Below, piece by piece: positions 11,021-23,400 of a stretch of 64,000 bases of DNA. The notes below the pieces were generated by a model. It made no database searches. It was not told the DNA's origin and was given only the letters and a program-made list of their open reading frames with translations. The DNA lies in contig OV884014.1 of NCBI GenBank assembly GCA_930367205.1, forward strand, positions 70,411,104 to 70,475,103, written 5' to 3'. This stretch comes from Acanthosoma haemorrhoidale (lineage: Eukaryota > Arthropoda > Insecta > Hemiptera > Acanthosomatidae). The translations under genes were made by a program, and so were the position numbers. Within the stretch, counting starts at the first letter, position 1, and each line of letters starts with the position of its first letter.

Positions 11021-13940
11021 CTGTAACAAGTGTACTGTCAAGTATGTTAACAATAACAGACGAATATTTGTTTGCCCAAAATGGTAGAAAGAAAAATTCA
11101 TTTTTCCAGGTGTCATACCCACAGTTAAAATATATGTTTATTATGGACAAACCCATTCAGCACCATGCTAGTCAACAAGACAGCATAAATAACAAGAAGT
11201 CATTGATTTTAAAACTTTAAATAAAATTTATTTTTCAAACTTTGAAATAAAATCTTTTGCCTTAAAATTTGGTAAGCAGTGAAAATAGGCATATTTTAGA
11301 TCAGTATTATTAAATAAGCAAAGTTTTGTTTGTAAGCAAATTTCTTTACTATTAAGTGAACAAGTTTGTTATTGCTAAGTGAGCAGTTTATTAATTCTGA
11401 GTGAGCAAAATTTATTATTAATAAGTGAGCAATTTTGTTATAAGTAAGCAAAGTTTGCTATTATTAAGTAAGTAAAGATTATTATTATTTAGTGTTATTA
11501 TTAAATAAGCAAAGTCTGTGATTGCTTATAAAGTTAATTTTAATATTCTTGAAGTGAGGAAAGTTTATTATTATTGAGTGATCTATCTTTGTTATTATCA
11601 AGTAAGCAATGTTTGCTATTATTAAGTAAGTAACTCATTATTATCAAGTATGCGAAGTTTGTTATTATTAACTGAGCTAAGTTTATTATTTTCAATCGAA
11701 GAATTTTTTTTTATTGAAAATTGTAAAATACAATCACAAGAAATAGTTGTTATAATCATTGGTTACAAAAATAGAAAGAAGTCAAGATTGTTTTTTAAAC
11801 TATCTAACATATTAACTGCAATTTGATATATACACACATCATTATGATATTTACATATTGAAGTAACATTATATATTAGGTGTAGCATAACAAAAAATTA
11901 CGTTAAATAAAAAAAAGCTAATAGCTAATAGAAGAGTTTTTATTGGATTACTGCATTACTAGCTAATGGATGAAAAAAAAAAAAAATCATTACTTTCGTG
12001 TAAATGTTATGTTTGACAAGAAAAACATCATTTTAGCAAACATTTTGATACATACAACTGTGAAATGTACAAGAGCATTACAATTCATACGTATACATAC
12101 AAAAACCAGGTTTATTAATTTAATTATATTGGGTGATTTCCTGAAAATATAACTTGCCAGTAACATTATAATTTATTTGATTGCTATCAGTTATCATTGT
12201 TGTAGGAAATAATATATAAAATTTCTGCAATATACAAAATTCCAGTTGTATAATCAAATTCAAAAATGTTGGGAGTAAATGGGGGTATATAACAGTGTAA
12301 TACTAAATGAAGAATACTAATAAGTACAAAGGAAAATCATAAGCCACTTATAACTAAAATATTTAAATGCACAGTTGTTATTTTAATTTCATATATTTTA
12401 CATTATTATTATTTATAGTAATCAGTCTTCCAGCAGCATATTTACTTACTGAATTGAAGGATATTATTTGGATTTAACTACAATGAGATACTGCATTCGG
12501 TGGAATTAATTTATAATCGAGGGATTTAATTTACTTACATCTTACGGTATCCAATTCTAGAGCAGTTGAAGCCCAAACACACTGAGGGTTTCTTAACTAC
12601 TGCTCAGAATTTATTAGCTGTTTAAATTGAGGTGAGTGCCTCAATATAGTGTATGATTAGATAATGCAAAAGAGTTGTCTATATGTTGACTGATAGATAA
12701 CAAATCTCATTATCTTAAATATCTGAGGTTAGACACATTAAGAATGTGCCAGTCCTTATAGATATGACTAAATGAAGCAAAAATAATATCAGAAGTTTCT
12801 AAAAATGTACCATATTGTGCGGGGTACAATGAGAACATTTGTTGCTTTAAGCAGTACGCTTGTGATTAATTTGGTGTGAAGCTATCTATGTGCTAATTAA
12901 ACTGTCATGAGAGGAAGCTTAGGTGCAATGGTTTTAAATTATGATTAATATCAGTACAGTAAAGTATTGTGGTAGCCTGCCTCGGGACGAAAGAGAGGGC
13001 GGGACTCTATGCCTTCCTGAGAAACCGCAAGTTTGGCTCCTCTTGTCAATCCAAAAATGCATGCCAAAACTTCACACAAATATTTCCTCACCACTGGAAC
13101 AGAACGGTTTTACAGTCACTTTTATACGAAAGCATTAAATAACTTTACAAAAAATAGCAATAAATTAAGCATGTTTGGTAGGCTAAGATATCAAAGTAAA
13201 GTGACCGATTACGCCCATTACTCTACAAAGATTTTCATCAAAATGCTGAGCTGTCAGTGACTTAATTACCAGCATCAAGAATAGGCTTTTGAATCACTGT
13301 TTAGAGTCCAATAGCTTGGCTACTTTTACACAGAATTGCTATTCTATAACTACATGTGTTGTATGTTATGGCAGGACTCTTAATTAGTATTAGGCCTAGT
13401 CTTGAAGATGATGCAAGTCAGGGAGATCTGGTTCCGCATTACAGCAAATGGCATTTTCTGTGAGGAGACATGAGAGTGATAGATTACTTCAGATGGAGGG
13501 CAGGAACCCGCCAACCAGCATTCAAGGCTCATTAACAGATCAAACTTATAGCAGGATTTATATACATATGATACCCACCATTTAGAATGAATATGTGTTT
13601 CAACCTATATCTGTAGCCATTGTTAGACTCAGAAATATTAATTAAATAAATTATAAACTTTAGAGTTAATCTACAAAAATGACTGAATACTATTTTTTTT
13701 ATTCCTAATAAATTTCAACAAAAACAGATTAACCATTTGTTACAGCGCATAGGCATGCGTTGTGATACTCGGACTTTATTGATTTTAAACAATCCCGCAA
13801 ATGAGATCTCCATCATTGTTTTTAGATGAAAGATTTTTAAACAAATAGCCTTTAAATGTTTTAGAAATAATTTTTCCACACTCGTTAACGCAGCCAAATT
13901 ATTTTGAATTGATTAATACGGTTAAATAGTTAAATTTTAC
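11021..13940. other. Upstream region of the PY-motif gene, no exon found
   Basis: Should contain earlier exons of the minus-strand PY-motif gene unless its first exon lies beyond SPSB3. The only GC-richer patch is 12968-13040, where minus-strand frames open behind a ctttctcag-like acceptor but no donor follows. A degenerate tandem repeat occupies 11310-11700. Otherwise AT-rich. Confidence 0.4.
11310..11700. repeat. Degenerate minisatellite, unit about 23-24 bp
   Basis: A unit close to AAGTAAGCAAAGTTTGTTAT plus TATT recurs roughly fifteen times with substitutions and length variation (AAGTGAGCA, AAGTAAGTA, AACTGAGCT starts). It is seen directly as repeated AAGTRAGYA and TTATTATTA modules. Non-coding. 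Confidence 0.75.
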
Positions 13941-13943
13941 ATC

Positions 13944-14269
13944 CCGGAAGTAACGGGCGGGAAGTAAAGTATGTTTATACGATTCATTAATAAATAATGG
14001 AGTATCGCATTTCCGCATTTATCATTTTCAATAGTTAATTTAATGATTATTATATCTAATGTTTTTTTTATAATGGCGAAATAACGTCGAAATGGGTGAC
14101 TTTTTAAATTTCCCGCCTCGAATTCAGAGTAAGGAGAAGAATTGGTGGGCGATCCAAGAAGTTCTGGGCCTTATCTCGTTCTGTCAGCTGATACATATTT
14201 GTTTTGCTTCAGGTTATAGTTGATATTTCTGTCTGACTTTGAGCGTTTTTAAATTCGAATTGTCTTCAA
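13944..14269 (+). promoter_or_regulatory. Probable SPSB3 promoter and 5' UTR
   Basis: Just upstream of the start codon the base composition rises and short known-looking sites appear: CCGGAAGT at 13944-13951 and GGGAAGT nearby, both ETS/GABP-like, and TTTCCCGCC at 14109-14117, an E2F-like site. No TATA box lies at a suitable distance. The arrangement resembles a housekeeping promoter and could also serve the divergent minus-strand gene. The transcription start cannot be placed from sequence alone. Confidence 0.4.
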
Positions 14270-14402
14270 ATGGCTACGGTCGAGAGGCAGATCACTTTCG
14301 TTGATGAAAAGTCCGAACCATGTCAGGATGATTTCTGTCTGTGCAGGTGTATAAATAACATGGGTATTTTCACTTGTACCTGTGGGGCTGATTATGAAGA
14401 TT
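14270..14402 (+). CDS. SPSB3: SPSB3 exon 1 (start codon, Cys-rich N terminus)
   Basis: Encodes [17 protein letters not shown], then a Cys-rich stretch with CLCRCINN and CTCGADYED before the SPRY domain. The donor is gtgagt at 14403, ending one base into a codon that exon 2 completes. Vertebrate SPSB3 also has cysteines just before the HEWVWD motif, supporting this as the true first coding exon. Confidence 0.85.
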
Positions 14403-17400
14403 GTGAGTGACATGTTGATAATTTTTCTTAAAAATTTATCAAATAAGTTTCAGTTGATAGGTTTTAAAAAATATGAATTCCATGAAAACAATTACTTATA
14501 ATTGCTTTGAAACTGAGTTAAGTAATTGATTTGTATATTAATATTATTCCAACATTCACCTCACAGTTTACAAAATTATATGTGCAATAAATTTTGTACT
14601 CATCAATCCGTCACAATGTGATGTTTAATTGTAAAAATTCCACTCACCTAGATATATAAAAGCAAACCCGTCGTCCGTTTGATTGAAATTAATTAAAGAA
14701 TCATATTTTTATCCAAATCCATTATTATTGATAAGGAAGCATAGATGCTTGTATAAATAAGTAGGTATTGGCTTCACCAGTTTACAACATTCCATTTTTG
14801 TTTGGTATGTTAGCACTTTTATATATATGTTTTGGTTGTGTTAGCACTGTGATTTATTCTTATAAACTATTTTTCATAAGTTTAACAGTTTGACCTTTCT
14901 GAAATGATTGGATTATATTAATTCAAACTGAATTTCTAAATTGGTTAGTATTAGTGACGATTACATATTGAATACTATGAATTTTGAGCCCGCATAATTA
15001 ATGACAGCCCCCCCCCCCTGCTAAAAACAAATGAACATATTGAATATAAAAAATGCCATAGTTCACTTATGTCCACCTTCTATTTCCACACATTTTTATT
15101 TCAATGACAAAATCAAGTTGGTTATCAATCTTCATAATCTTGTGTATCAATATTATAAGTTTACTAAAAATTACTGTATTTTAATACAGTGAACTATTGG
15201 CTCACTTTTATGGCTTGGTTCACCTTTGTGAAAAAAATTTTGAAATGGCAGAGCACTGTTGGATGATTACCCTAAATATATATAAGTATCCCTACTAAAC
15301 TGTTAGTTATATACACTTAGCTTGGGACATCTTCCCTCAAAACTTTAAAAGTAATGTCCGTCTCGCGACAGATACTCTCATTTCCTATTTTTAATTTGTG
15401 TTTATTACATTAAAATCTCTCAATATTACTTAGATCTACATAAATACAACTGATAAATATCATTAAGCAATGAAATTTTCCTTCCTTCCTTTTTTTTTTT
15501 TTTTATTAAAACTTTTTTTAAGTATTGTTTTTAAAATATACTTTGTAACCAGAAAAACAAATGTTTTTATACAGATTTATTACTAAAACTACTTAAAATA
15601 TATAAAATGGATTGAATAAACAACTTACCATATTTATTAGTGTGCAAGACACACCCCTTTTTTTTGCTAGGAAAATAGATTAAAAATGTGAATACTTTAA
15701 AGCTTATTCAATTACGAGTAAAATTAAAACTTATTTTAATTATTAGGAAAATTGAAAAGATTAATTTTTAAGACACATCCAAATTATCAAGCTAATTTTT
15801 TTAACTAAAAAGTGCGTCTTATACACCAATAAATATGGTAAATATTATTGAAACTTGTATTATGATAGTGGGTATAATATTTTAGGCTATTAAGTTATTG
15901 GTGTTTTTAAAAGGAAAAATTCATTAAGAGTTTGTTTTTGTGAGACAAACATTCACATTAATTAAATGAACACAAATCTAAAAATTATTGGATATAATTT
16001 ATACCAGTGGGATTATGTATCAGAACTACTGATTATAATATAAATCTATAAGATGTTCATGAATTAAAAAAATAATTGAATGTAATGTAAAATATAACAT
16101 AAAACACTTAGTTCCTGTGATGAATAATGTGTGCTAATGGTTAAAAGAACATTAGTGTGTTGCTTGGTCGAATTAAAAGGTTTTTTAATTTTTACTACAT
16201 GCTTATTATTTCTGTTTAGTACATGAATGGGCATGGGACAATAAGGTGGCTTCACCTGCTACTTTATTGAGCGTACAAAACAGAGAAGTCAGATTCCATC
16301 CTGGCTATAGCTCAGGAACAGCAGCTGTAAGGGGAGATTCTCCCTTTAAAAAAGGAAATGTTTACTATTGGGAAATTAAGATGTTGACTTCTTTATACGG
16401 AACTGATGTTGTAAGTGTTATCGTATTTTGCATGTTTTTTATTCGATGTAAACAGTAGTGATACATATTGCTTCTTTGTCGCATTTTAGATGGTCGGCGT
16501 TGGGACGAAGGCTGCAGAGCTTCACAAGTCAGCATATCAATTTTGCAGTCTTCTGGGTTCTGATAAGGAATCTTGGGGCTTCTCATATACTGGTTAGTGT
16601 CATTAATTTATTACTTAATTATTCCAGATTTTAGTGTCTATTACTGACATCATCCCATTAAATATACTTTTCAATTAAAAAGAACGTAGGATAGTGGCCA
16701 CAATGTCTATCTTGCATTCTTCGCAAAAGCGACACTTGATTTAATTCCCCCTCAGGAAATTTGTAATGCACTGCAGGAGAAAAGAGTCCCCTCTAACCTG
16801 ATTAGTACAGTCAAATCTGGTTTAAATCATTCAAAGTCTGTTCCCTTTAGGTTCTCCTAAGGGTCAAATGGGGAGACAGTTTCTCTCCCCTTCAGCATCA
16901 CCATAGATGAAATCTGGAAGATATGCTAAAGGCCCTTGAACCACAGTGGGATTCTGGGATCTTATTCCTGTTTTCGTTCAGAGCTTCATCTATGAAGGTG
17001 ATACCCCAGGAGTCTCTGTACTGCCATTGAGAAAAGGTTTGACGTACTAAGAAGAATATGCCTTGTGATGAATAATGTCATGCATGAAGAGAAGTTAACA
17101 GCTCAATATCCTCTGCAACTGTGAGCAATAGGTGGATTATTATGAATATCTTGGAATGACTATTATTTATAATGGGTGGTTCAATCAGGAGTTCCTGAAT
17201 CTTGTAAGGAAGGTCGTTTTCTATCAAATGTCCAATACTGTAATTAGGAAAAAAGAAGTGAGCAATGAAGATAAAATGTTTCTGGACAGTTCAGGCGTGT
17301 GTTTTTCTATAGGTCAGATAGCTGGAAAATCTTAGCAGGGCATGCTAGGTCATCAGGAATCCTGGTAACAAGACCACATAGAGACGTAATCAAGAAATGC

Positions 17401-20400
17401 CAGCTTAATTATTTTGGCTTTGCCTGAAGAATGGGGTAAGACCCTATATGGCTATTGGAAGCATAATCACTCGGGCAGCAACTGTTTGGCAGGTCGAGAC
17501 TTTCCTGCAATATATAGCACTTTGATAAATGTAGAACTCAGGAGAAAACAGGGCTGCTCCAGTCAGAACTAAAATGTTTGAAGGCTACTCTAGAAGCAGA
17601 ATTTACTATTAAAGTATATCTAATATTCATATTAATTTTCAGAGGTAATTAGATCACGGTTGAATATGTTGAAAAACATCTTTTCATGAGCAATTTTTTA
17701 CATTAAAATCTCTTAATTTGTTTGCCTATTGTGTAGAACAAATTAGAGACCGATTGAACTAGATTCAATGTTTCAAAAACCAATTATATAAATCATTGCC
17801 CTTTAAAATATTTTCATTGGTCCCAGAATTTTTTTTAAATGGTAAAGGCCATTTTCAAAGACTGCTTTTTTTCTTAACTATTTCTTTCTTTATTAATCAT
17901 TTTTTAACAATAAGTGTACAAGTAATTCAGTTAAATATTACAATTTCTCTTCTTACTGCGATGCACTGATGCATTCGAAGGAGGGTGGGTTTTAATAACA
18001 ATGTCAGATTGAAGTTAAAAGGTCAACATACATACAATACTAGGTGATAAGGCTCACCTTCAGTTTACATTGTGGGAAAGGTTCCGACTTTTTTTTAACC
18101 CCTTTATTAACCATTTTTTAACAATTTTACAATTTGCAATTTCAAATTCAAGTTAACAATTTGTCCTCTTACTGCGATGCACTGATCCAATCGAAGGAGG
18201 TTGGGTTACAATACAATATCAGATTGAAGTTAAAAGTTAAAAGAAATGGTTTTACTGTAGATAAAGTTCTGACTTTTTTTTTTTCATAGCCCCTTTAAAT
18301 TTACAGATAATTATATATCCTCAGGCAAATCTATTTACAAATTATTTCTGTATTTCCTGTAGCATCGCTACATTATATACAGGTTTTGTTATTTTATAAA
18401 AATTATATAATGAATAAACAAGTATAATGATATTCATTATACGTAACTGGACTAAACTGACTATTAAAGGTGATGGGGCTCACCTTTTTGATCAACCTTA
18501 AAACTAACTTACATACTAATTCTTAGCCTAATTTTTCCCTGACAGTCTGTTGCCATCGATGCGGGAGGGGTGGTGGGGTCATAGTGTTAAACACTGGGTT
18601 GGTTAGGTGCTGCAACGAGTCAAAAAACTTAATGTGTCTCCGGCGGATGAACTCACCCACAGACGGCACACCAAGCAACAGGTGTAGGTCAGCATTCTTC
18701 AACCTCTCAAGAGAGGTATGTCGGACCACTTTTCACATGATCCCATTCTGGAAATGTTGGAGACATTTGGCTGTATTGTCAGTCAAGTGGGTAAGTAGTG
18801 GGGCACTCTACAGCAGAGCTGGCCGGAGGACACATTTATATATCATCAATTTGAGACAAAGCGACGGGTTGGGCGAAGTTAGCAAGTGCGATAGCCAGTA
18901 AGACCTGTGTCGTACTTTTTCTATTTTATTACTAAAATGAGTAGAGAAATGGAGATGCCTATCCATTTTTATACCCAGATAGTGCATTGAGAAAGCTGGT
19001 GAGTTCTCTTGCCCTCCTATACTATACGATTTTGGCAAGGATTTTTTCCCCTTTTGGAGGAAGAAGATTACGCAGCCGGTCTTCCCGGCGTTTACACTGA
19101 TGTTTAGCATGCCCAGTCTGTCACTGATAACGTTACAAACTGACTCGGGCTGTGTAAGAGCTCTTTGTACACTCATGCTGCGGTAAAAAGCAATCACAGT
19201 AGCTTTCTTATAGTTCGTCCCAACAATTTCAGATGTGTACATGCTAAAAAGAACCGGAGACAGAACCGCACCTTGAGGAACTCCACAAGTCAGAGGGAAT
19301 GGGTTAGAGAGGCAATCATCCACCCGTACCCTCACCGATCTGTTCTTCAAGAACGAAACCAACATGGTGTATAGCTGCTCTGGGCATTCCCAGCCGTAAA
19401 GCTGTCGGCACAGCATTCCGTGGGACACTGAGTCAAAAGCCTGCGTGCAGTCCAACGAGATCATAGCAGTTGCTGTATTCTTGTTGATACCGAGGGTGGC
19501 TTCTGTCTGTACCTTCACAAGCGGATGTTCTGTACTCAGATGAGCCTGAAAACCTGTCTGCTCCTACTGGATGATAGCTGGATGCTGGAATGATAGCATT
19601 TTCCGAACAGAACTCCTTCAGGTAGTTCAGTATTATCTTTTCTAGAATCTTCCCCATGTGAGGGAGGAGACTGATCGGCGATAGTGGGCTGGGTGGTCGC
19701 CTCTCTTTGTAGGCTTGCGCAGCTGGAACAAGATAGCTTGTTTCCACGCTGTCGGGAAGTATCGCAACTTGATACATGAATTGTACAGGTTAACGAGTTG
19801 GGCAATCCCTCTCCTCCGCAGCTGTTTCAGCAATACCGTTTGCACCCCGTAGGTTCTGACTTTATAATGATAATGATGGATTGGCTTCAGGCTCTGATGA
19901 GAATGCAGGAGTCAGTGTCTACTTGAAAGAATTAAAATGTCAAAGCCAGGCTTATTATAATAATAATAGCCTCTAACTTTGGTGGTAATTTCAGAAGTAT
20001 ATGAATGGTTAAAACGATATTACAATAGCCCAAAGGGAAAAGTGAGAAACCCTATTTCTATTCAGGTACAGGTAATTTTCAATGACTGAAATAGTTTAAT
20101 AAAATAATTATAAAATAAGTTAAATTTTTTAAATTAAAGTTTTATTATTTCTTACTTTCAAGGCCTTTGCTTTGTTTATTGTTGCAATTAAAAAAAAAAG
20201 AAAATCAATTCAATGAAAAAGGATTAGGCAATTAAGATAAAAATAAAACCAACTGGTTTTATCATTAATTTCAAATGTGAAGTAGGTTTTTAAAAAATAA
20301 TTTCTAGCCTCCACAAAATGTTTTTTATTGGGCAAGCTCTTTCGACAATTACCTCATCTTCATGCTCAGCAATGAGAAAACCACACTCGCCCACTTCTTT

Positions 20401-23400
20401 TACACTGTTTCTTTCGTACATAGTAATAAAGAAACTGAAACAATGTCACCCTAAAGCAACTTTAGGTGAAAAGAGTAATAAAGTGGCATATTTATAGTTA
20501 GTGGTCTTGAAGCAAAATATGTTAATTATTGCCACAATTAAGTTGGTCTTACATGACAATTTTACATTGCATACAAAATACAGCAGTCATGATAGGGATG
20601 TAACTATCATCGAGGCAAGGTCCGACTTTGACTCAATGTATATAATCTATGGATATATTTAAGTTTTATTTGTTAAAATTTTTTGTTTTCTAATGACTAA
20701 CTAGTAAAGGAAACAAACTTACCATATCTCTTAACTGAACTGATTGACATCTGATTGGTGAGAAATAGTCTAGCTAACTAAAAGTTTAAAAATTAAAATA
20801 GGCATTGAGGAAGAGAATATTTTATCACTCAGACCTTGGCAACAGCCAAGGCCTTCAGTACAGTTTGGTTCTTCCTCATTTAGCAATGTTTCTACTTAGC
20901 CTAATAAGTTCATCTTAATTGTTATTCTAGTCATAATGGATAATTATTCAGCTATTATAATTTTATCATAATATTTGAGTTATTTGTTAAATTGTTATTA
21001 ACTATTTTTCCTGTTATTATGAAATTATAAATTACAGGTAGATTGCAACACAATGGCAAGATGGAATGGTATGGACCACCTTTTGGCAAAGGAAGCGTAA
21101 TTGGTATTTACCTTGACATGTGGAAAGGGACTCTTGAATTCTTTTTGAATCGTAGACCTTTGGGTTTGTAAATTTATATTTATATTTATTTATTTTAATA
21201 TGGTTAATACTGGATTTTTATTATTCACTCCCTTTTTTTTCTAGAGAAAAACAAAACAGCCATTTCTTTAAAAAATGAAAAAAAATTTTTGAAAAACCAA
21301 TTTTTTTTCTGACGTATACGAACATTAGGTCGCTTCAATCTGCTCTTGCCCGCTTTCCTATTTAAGTTTCGCTTGGTTAGCTGCCTAATTGCCATTATGC
21401 GTGTTGAGTACACCTGTCCCCCATTATGTATTATCCATTTTTAGCTTATTTTTCGACAGTTTATGACTACATACTTTGTTAGTTAGGTATAAAAAAGTAT
21501 ACAAATATTGAAAAAAATAAAAAATTATTTATTTGAAATATTTTTAAAAATCTAAAACTTACACTATTACAATATAAAACTTTAAAATTGTTGCGTAGTG
21601 AAGGGAACTATTGAAAAAAACATATTTCTCCAAAATTCAATAAATTTCCGGTTTTCACATATTGTTTTATAATTAAACAACTATTATTATGTTTAAATGA
21701 AAGTTATTACATCTCCAAACATTTAACGCATATACCTTTCAAACAACCAATACACATCCACTGATTACTCTTGATGTGCCATCTTCTTGTAGATCAGTCA
21801 CAGGCTTGGCCATATTCAGCACAATGTTATTATCCAGCTTTTTGTCCCATTGAAATCACTTGTAAGTCAAGTAATCCTAAGAGTAACTGAGCTCACTCAC
21901 GGATGAGCAGCCTTGGAATTTGAGTGATTGATTGGATTTCTTATGAAAGTTTTTCAATATCAGATCAAATATTTCTCTAATTGGGGCAAATTTGTCTAGC
22001 TCATCGCAATTTTCCCTATTTAGGGGAATCTAAACCTTTTCTCACTCATTGTGAGCCATTGATTGATTGCTCTTGGAATTATTCCTCAGGTGAATAATAT
22101 TTTTTCTTGAGCATCTTTGAGAGTTAATTAGAAAAGGAAGTTCAATGAATGCTCTTATTTCAGTTAGTCTTGCATCTCTATCTCTGTGGAATTTCACTCT
22201 GACTCAATATAAATATTGGTTCCACGTGACATTATTTATATGACATTATAGTCAATAAACTAACTCAAACTTTCAATTTATGTTTGAGGGTGTTTTTTTA
22301 AAAACAAAATAAAAGTCATTTTTTCCCAGTTTTTATTTTAATCTCACAAGACAGAATAATATTATTTTTTGTAATTTAAATTTTATTATATTTGATTTTA
22401 ATTTTGAATTGTCAGAATAAATTGAAATGATTGAGTTAAATTTTATGCGATAAATTTAACGGTAGTTTGTGAAGTACATGTTATGGTAACATGAATGTTT
22501 GTTTACTTCAAACATTTGGACCTTAGGGATCAAGATAATGCTCGGGACTGGGTCATCAATTTACTAGGTTAGAACGATTTTAACTCCCTGGATTAAGATT
22601 CAGATCTATAGGTTTCATGCCTAGGAAGGTGTAGACCTTCCTTTTCAGAACTTCGTTTGGGCATTCTTTGTTGCAATAATTTTCATTGTTCAAGTCAGAA
22701 GCCCTCAGCCATTCAATCCACCAAGTCATCAGAAGAAGAATTTTCAAAGGAAGAAAAACATTTTATCGACCAGGTCAGTGATTTATTATTTTTGTAAACT
22801 AATCAAGGAGAGTGCATAAATTTTCTGACTGCTCAAGTACTTGGAAGTACCATATACATACATTACTTATAATACATGACTGGAGAATATCATTGTGCTG
22901 AATATGTTCAAGCCTGATCTACAAGAAGATGGCACATCAAGAGTAATCAGAAAGTGTAAAATATACTTAAAGTAATGCACGTATACATAATTTGGAAAGT
23001 ACTTGGTGACCGTATACATTTTCTCAATACAACAGACATTCCTGAAAGAGACTTTAAACATTCTCAACTCAATTTTATTGTTCATTTAGTTTGTTTTACG
23101 ATCAAAACATTATCTCTTGAGAATCGAAAAGATTATGACTCATACCATACGATAGGTCAATTATCAGCTTTCATAATAATTGTAACTTAACGTGTTTTCA
23201 TAAATGACTTAATTTGTAACATTTTTTTTATTCTATTAGGAATTGCATATTTTTAAAACAAATTTATATGTCATTAACCATAATAAATTTAAATTGCTAG
23301 AATCCCACAAGGAATTTTTATGGTAGATAAATTACAAATGTGCACCTTTGTCCTTTTTACGAGCATTTACTCAACAATTAACTATCTCTTATTGTTTTCT

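Larger units (their letters stand above)
16593..21037 (+). other. SPSB3 intron 3, packed with LINE remnants
   Basis: A 4.4-kb intron. It contains a plus-strand degraded LINE (about 16690-17340), then a minus-strand LINE stack (17865-19852), then a T/A-rich stretch with a nested palindrome at 20804-20880. No host exon is seen. Confidence 0.65.

Noticed and set aside
10942..11220. Plus ORF of 92 codons over exon A
   Set aside because: Antisense shadow of the minus exon, without motif or splice support.
12941..13260. Candidate first exon of the minus gene or a plus-strand gene
   Set aside because: Frames open on both strands, but no donor of the required phase and no motif; the composition shift is local.
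19165..19374. Plus ORF within the LINE
   Set aside because: Antisense to the clear RT motifs [13 protein letters not shown] and AFDSVSH on the minus strand.
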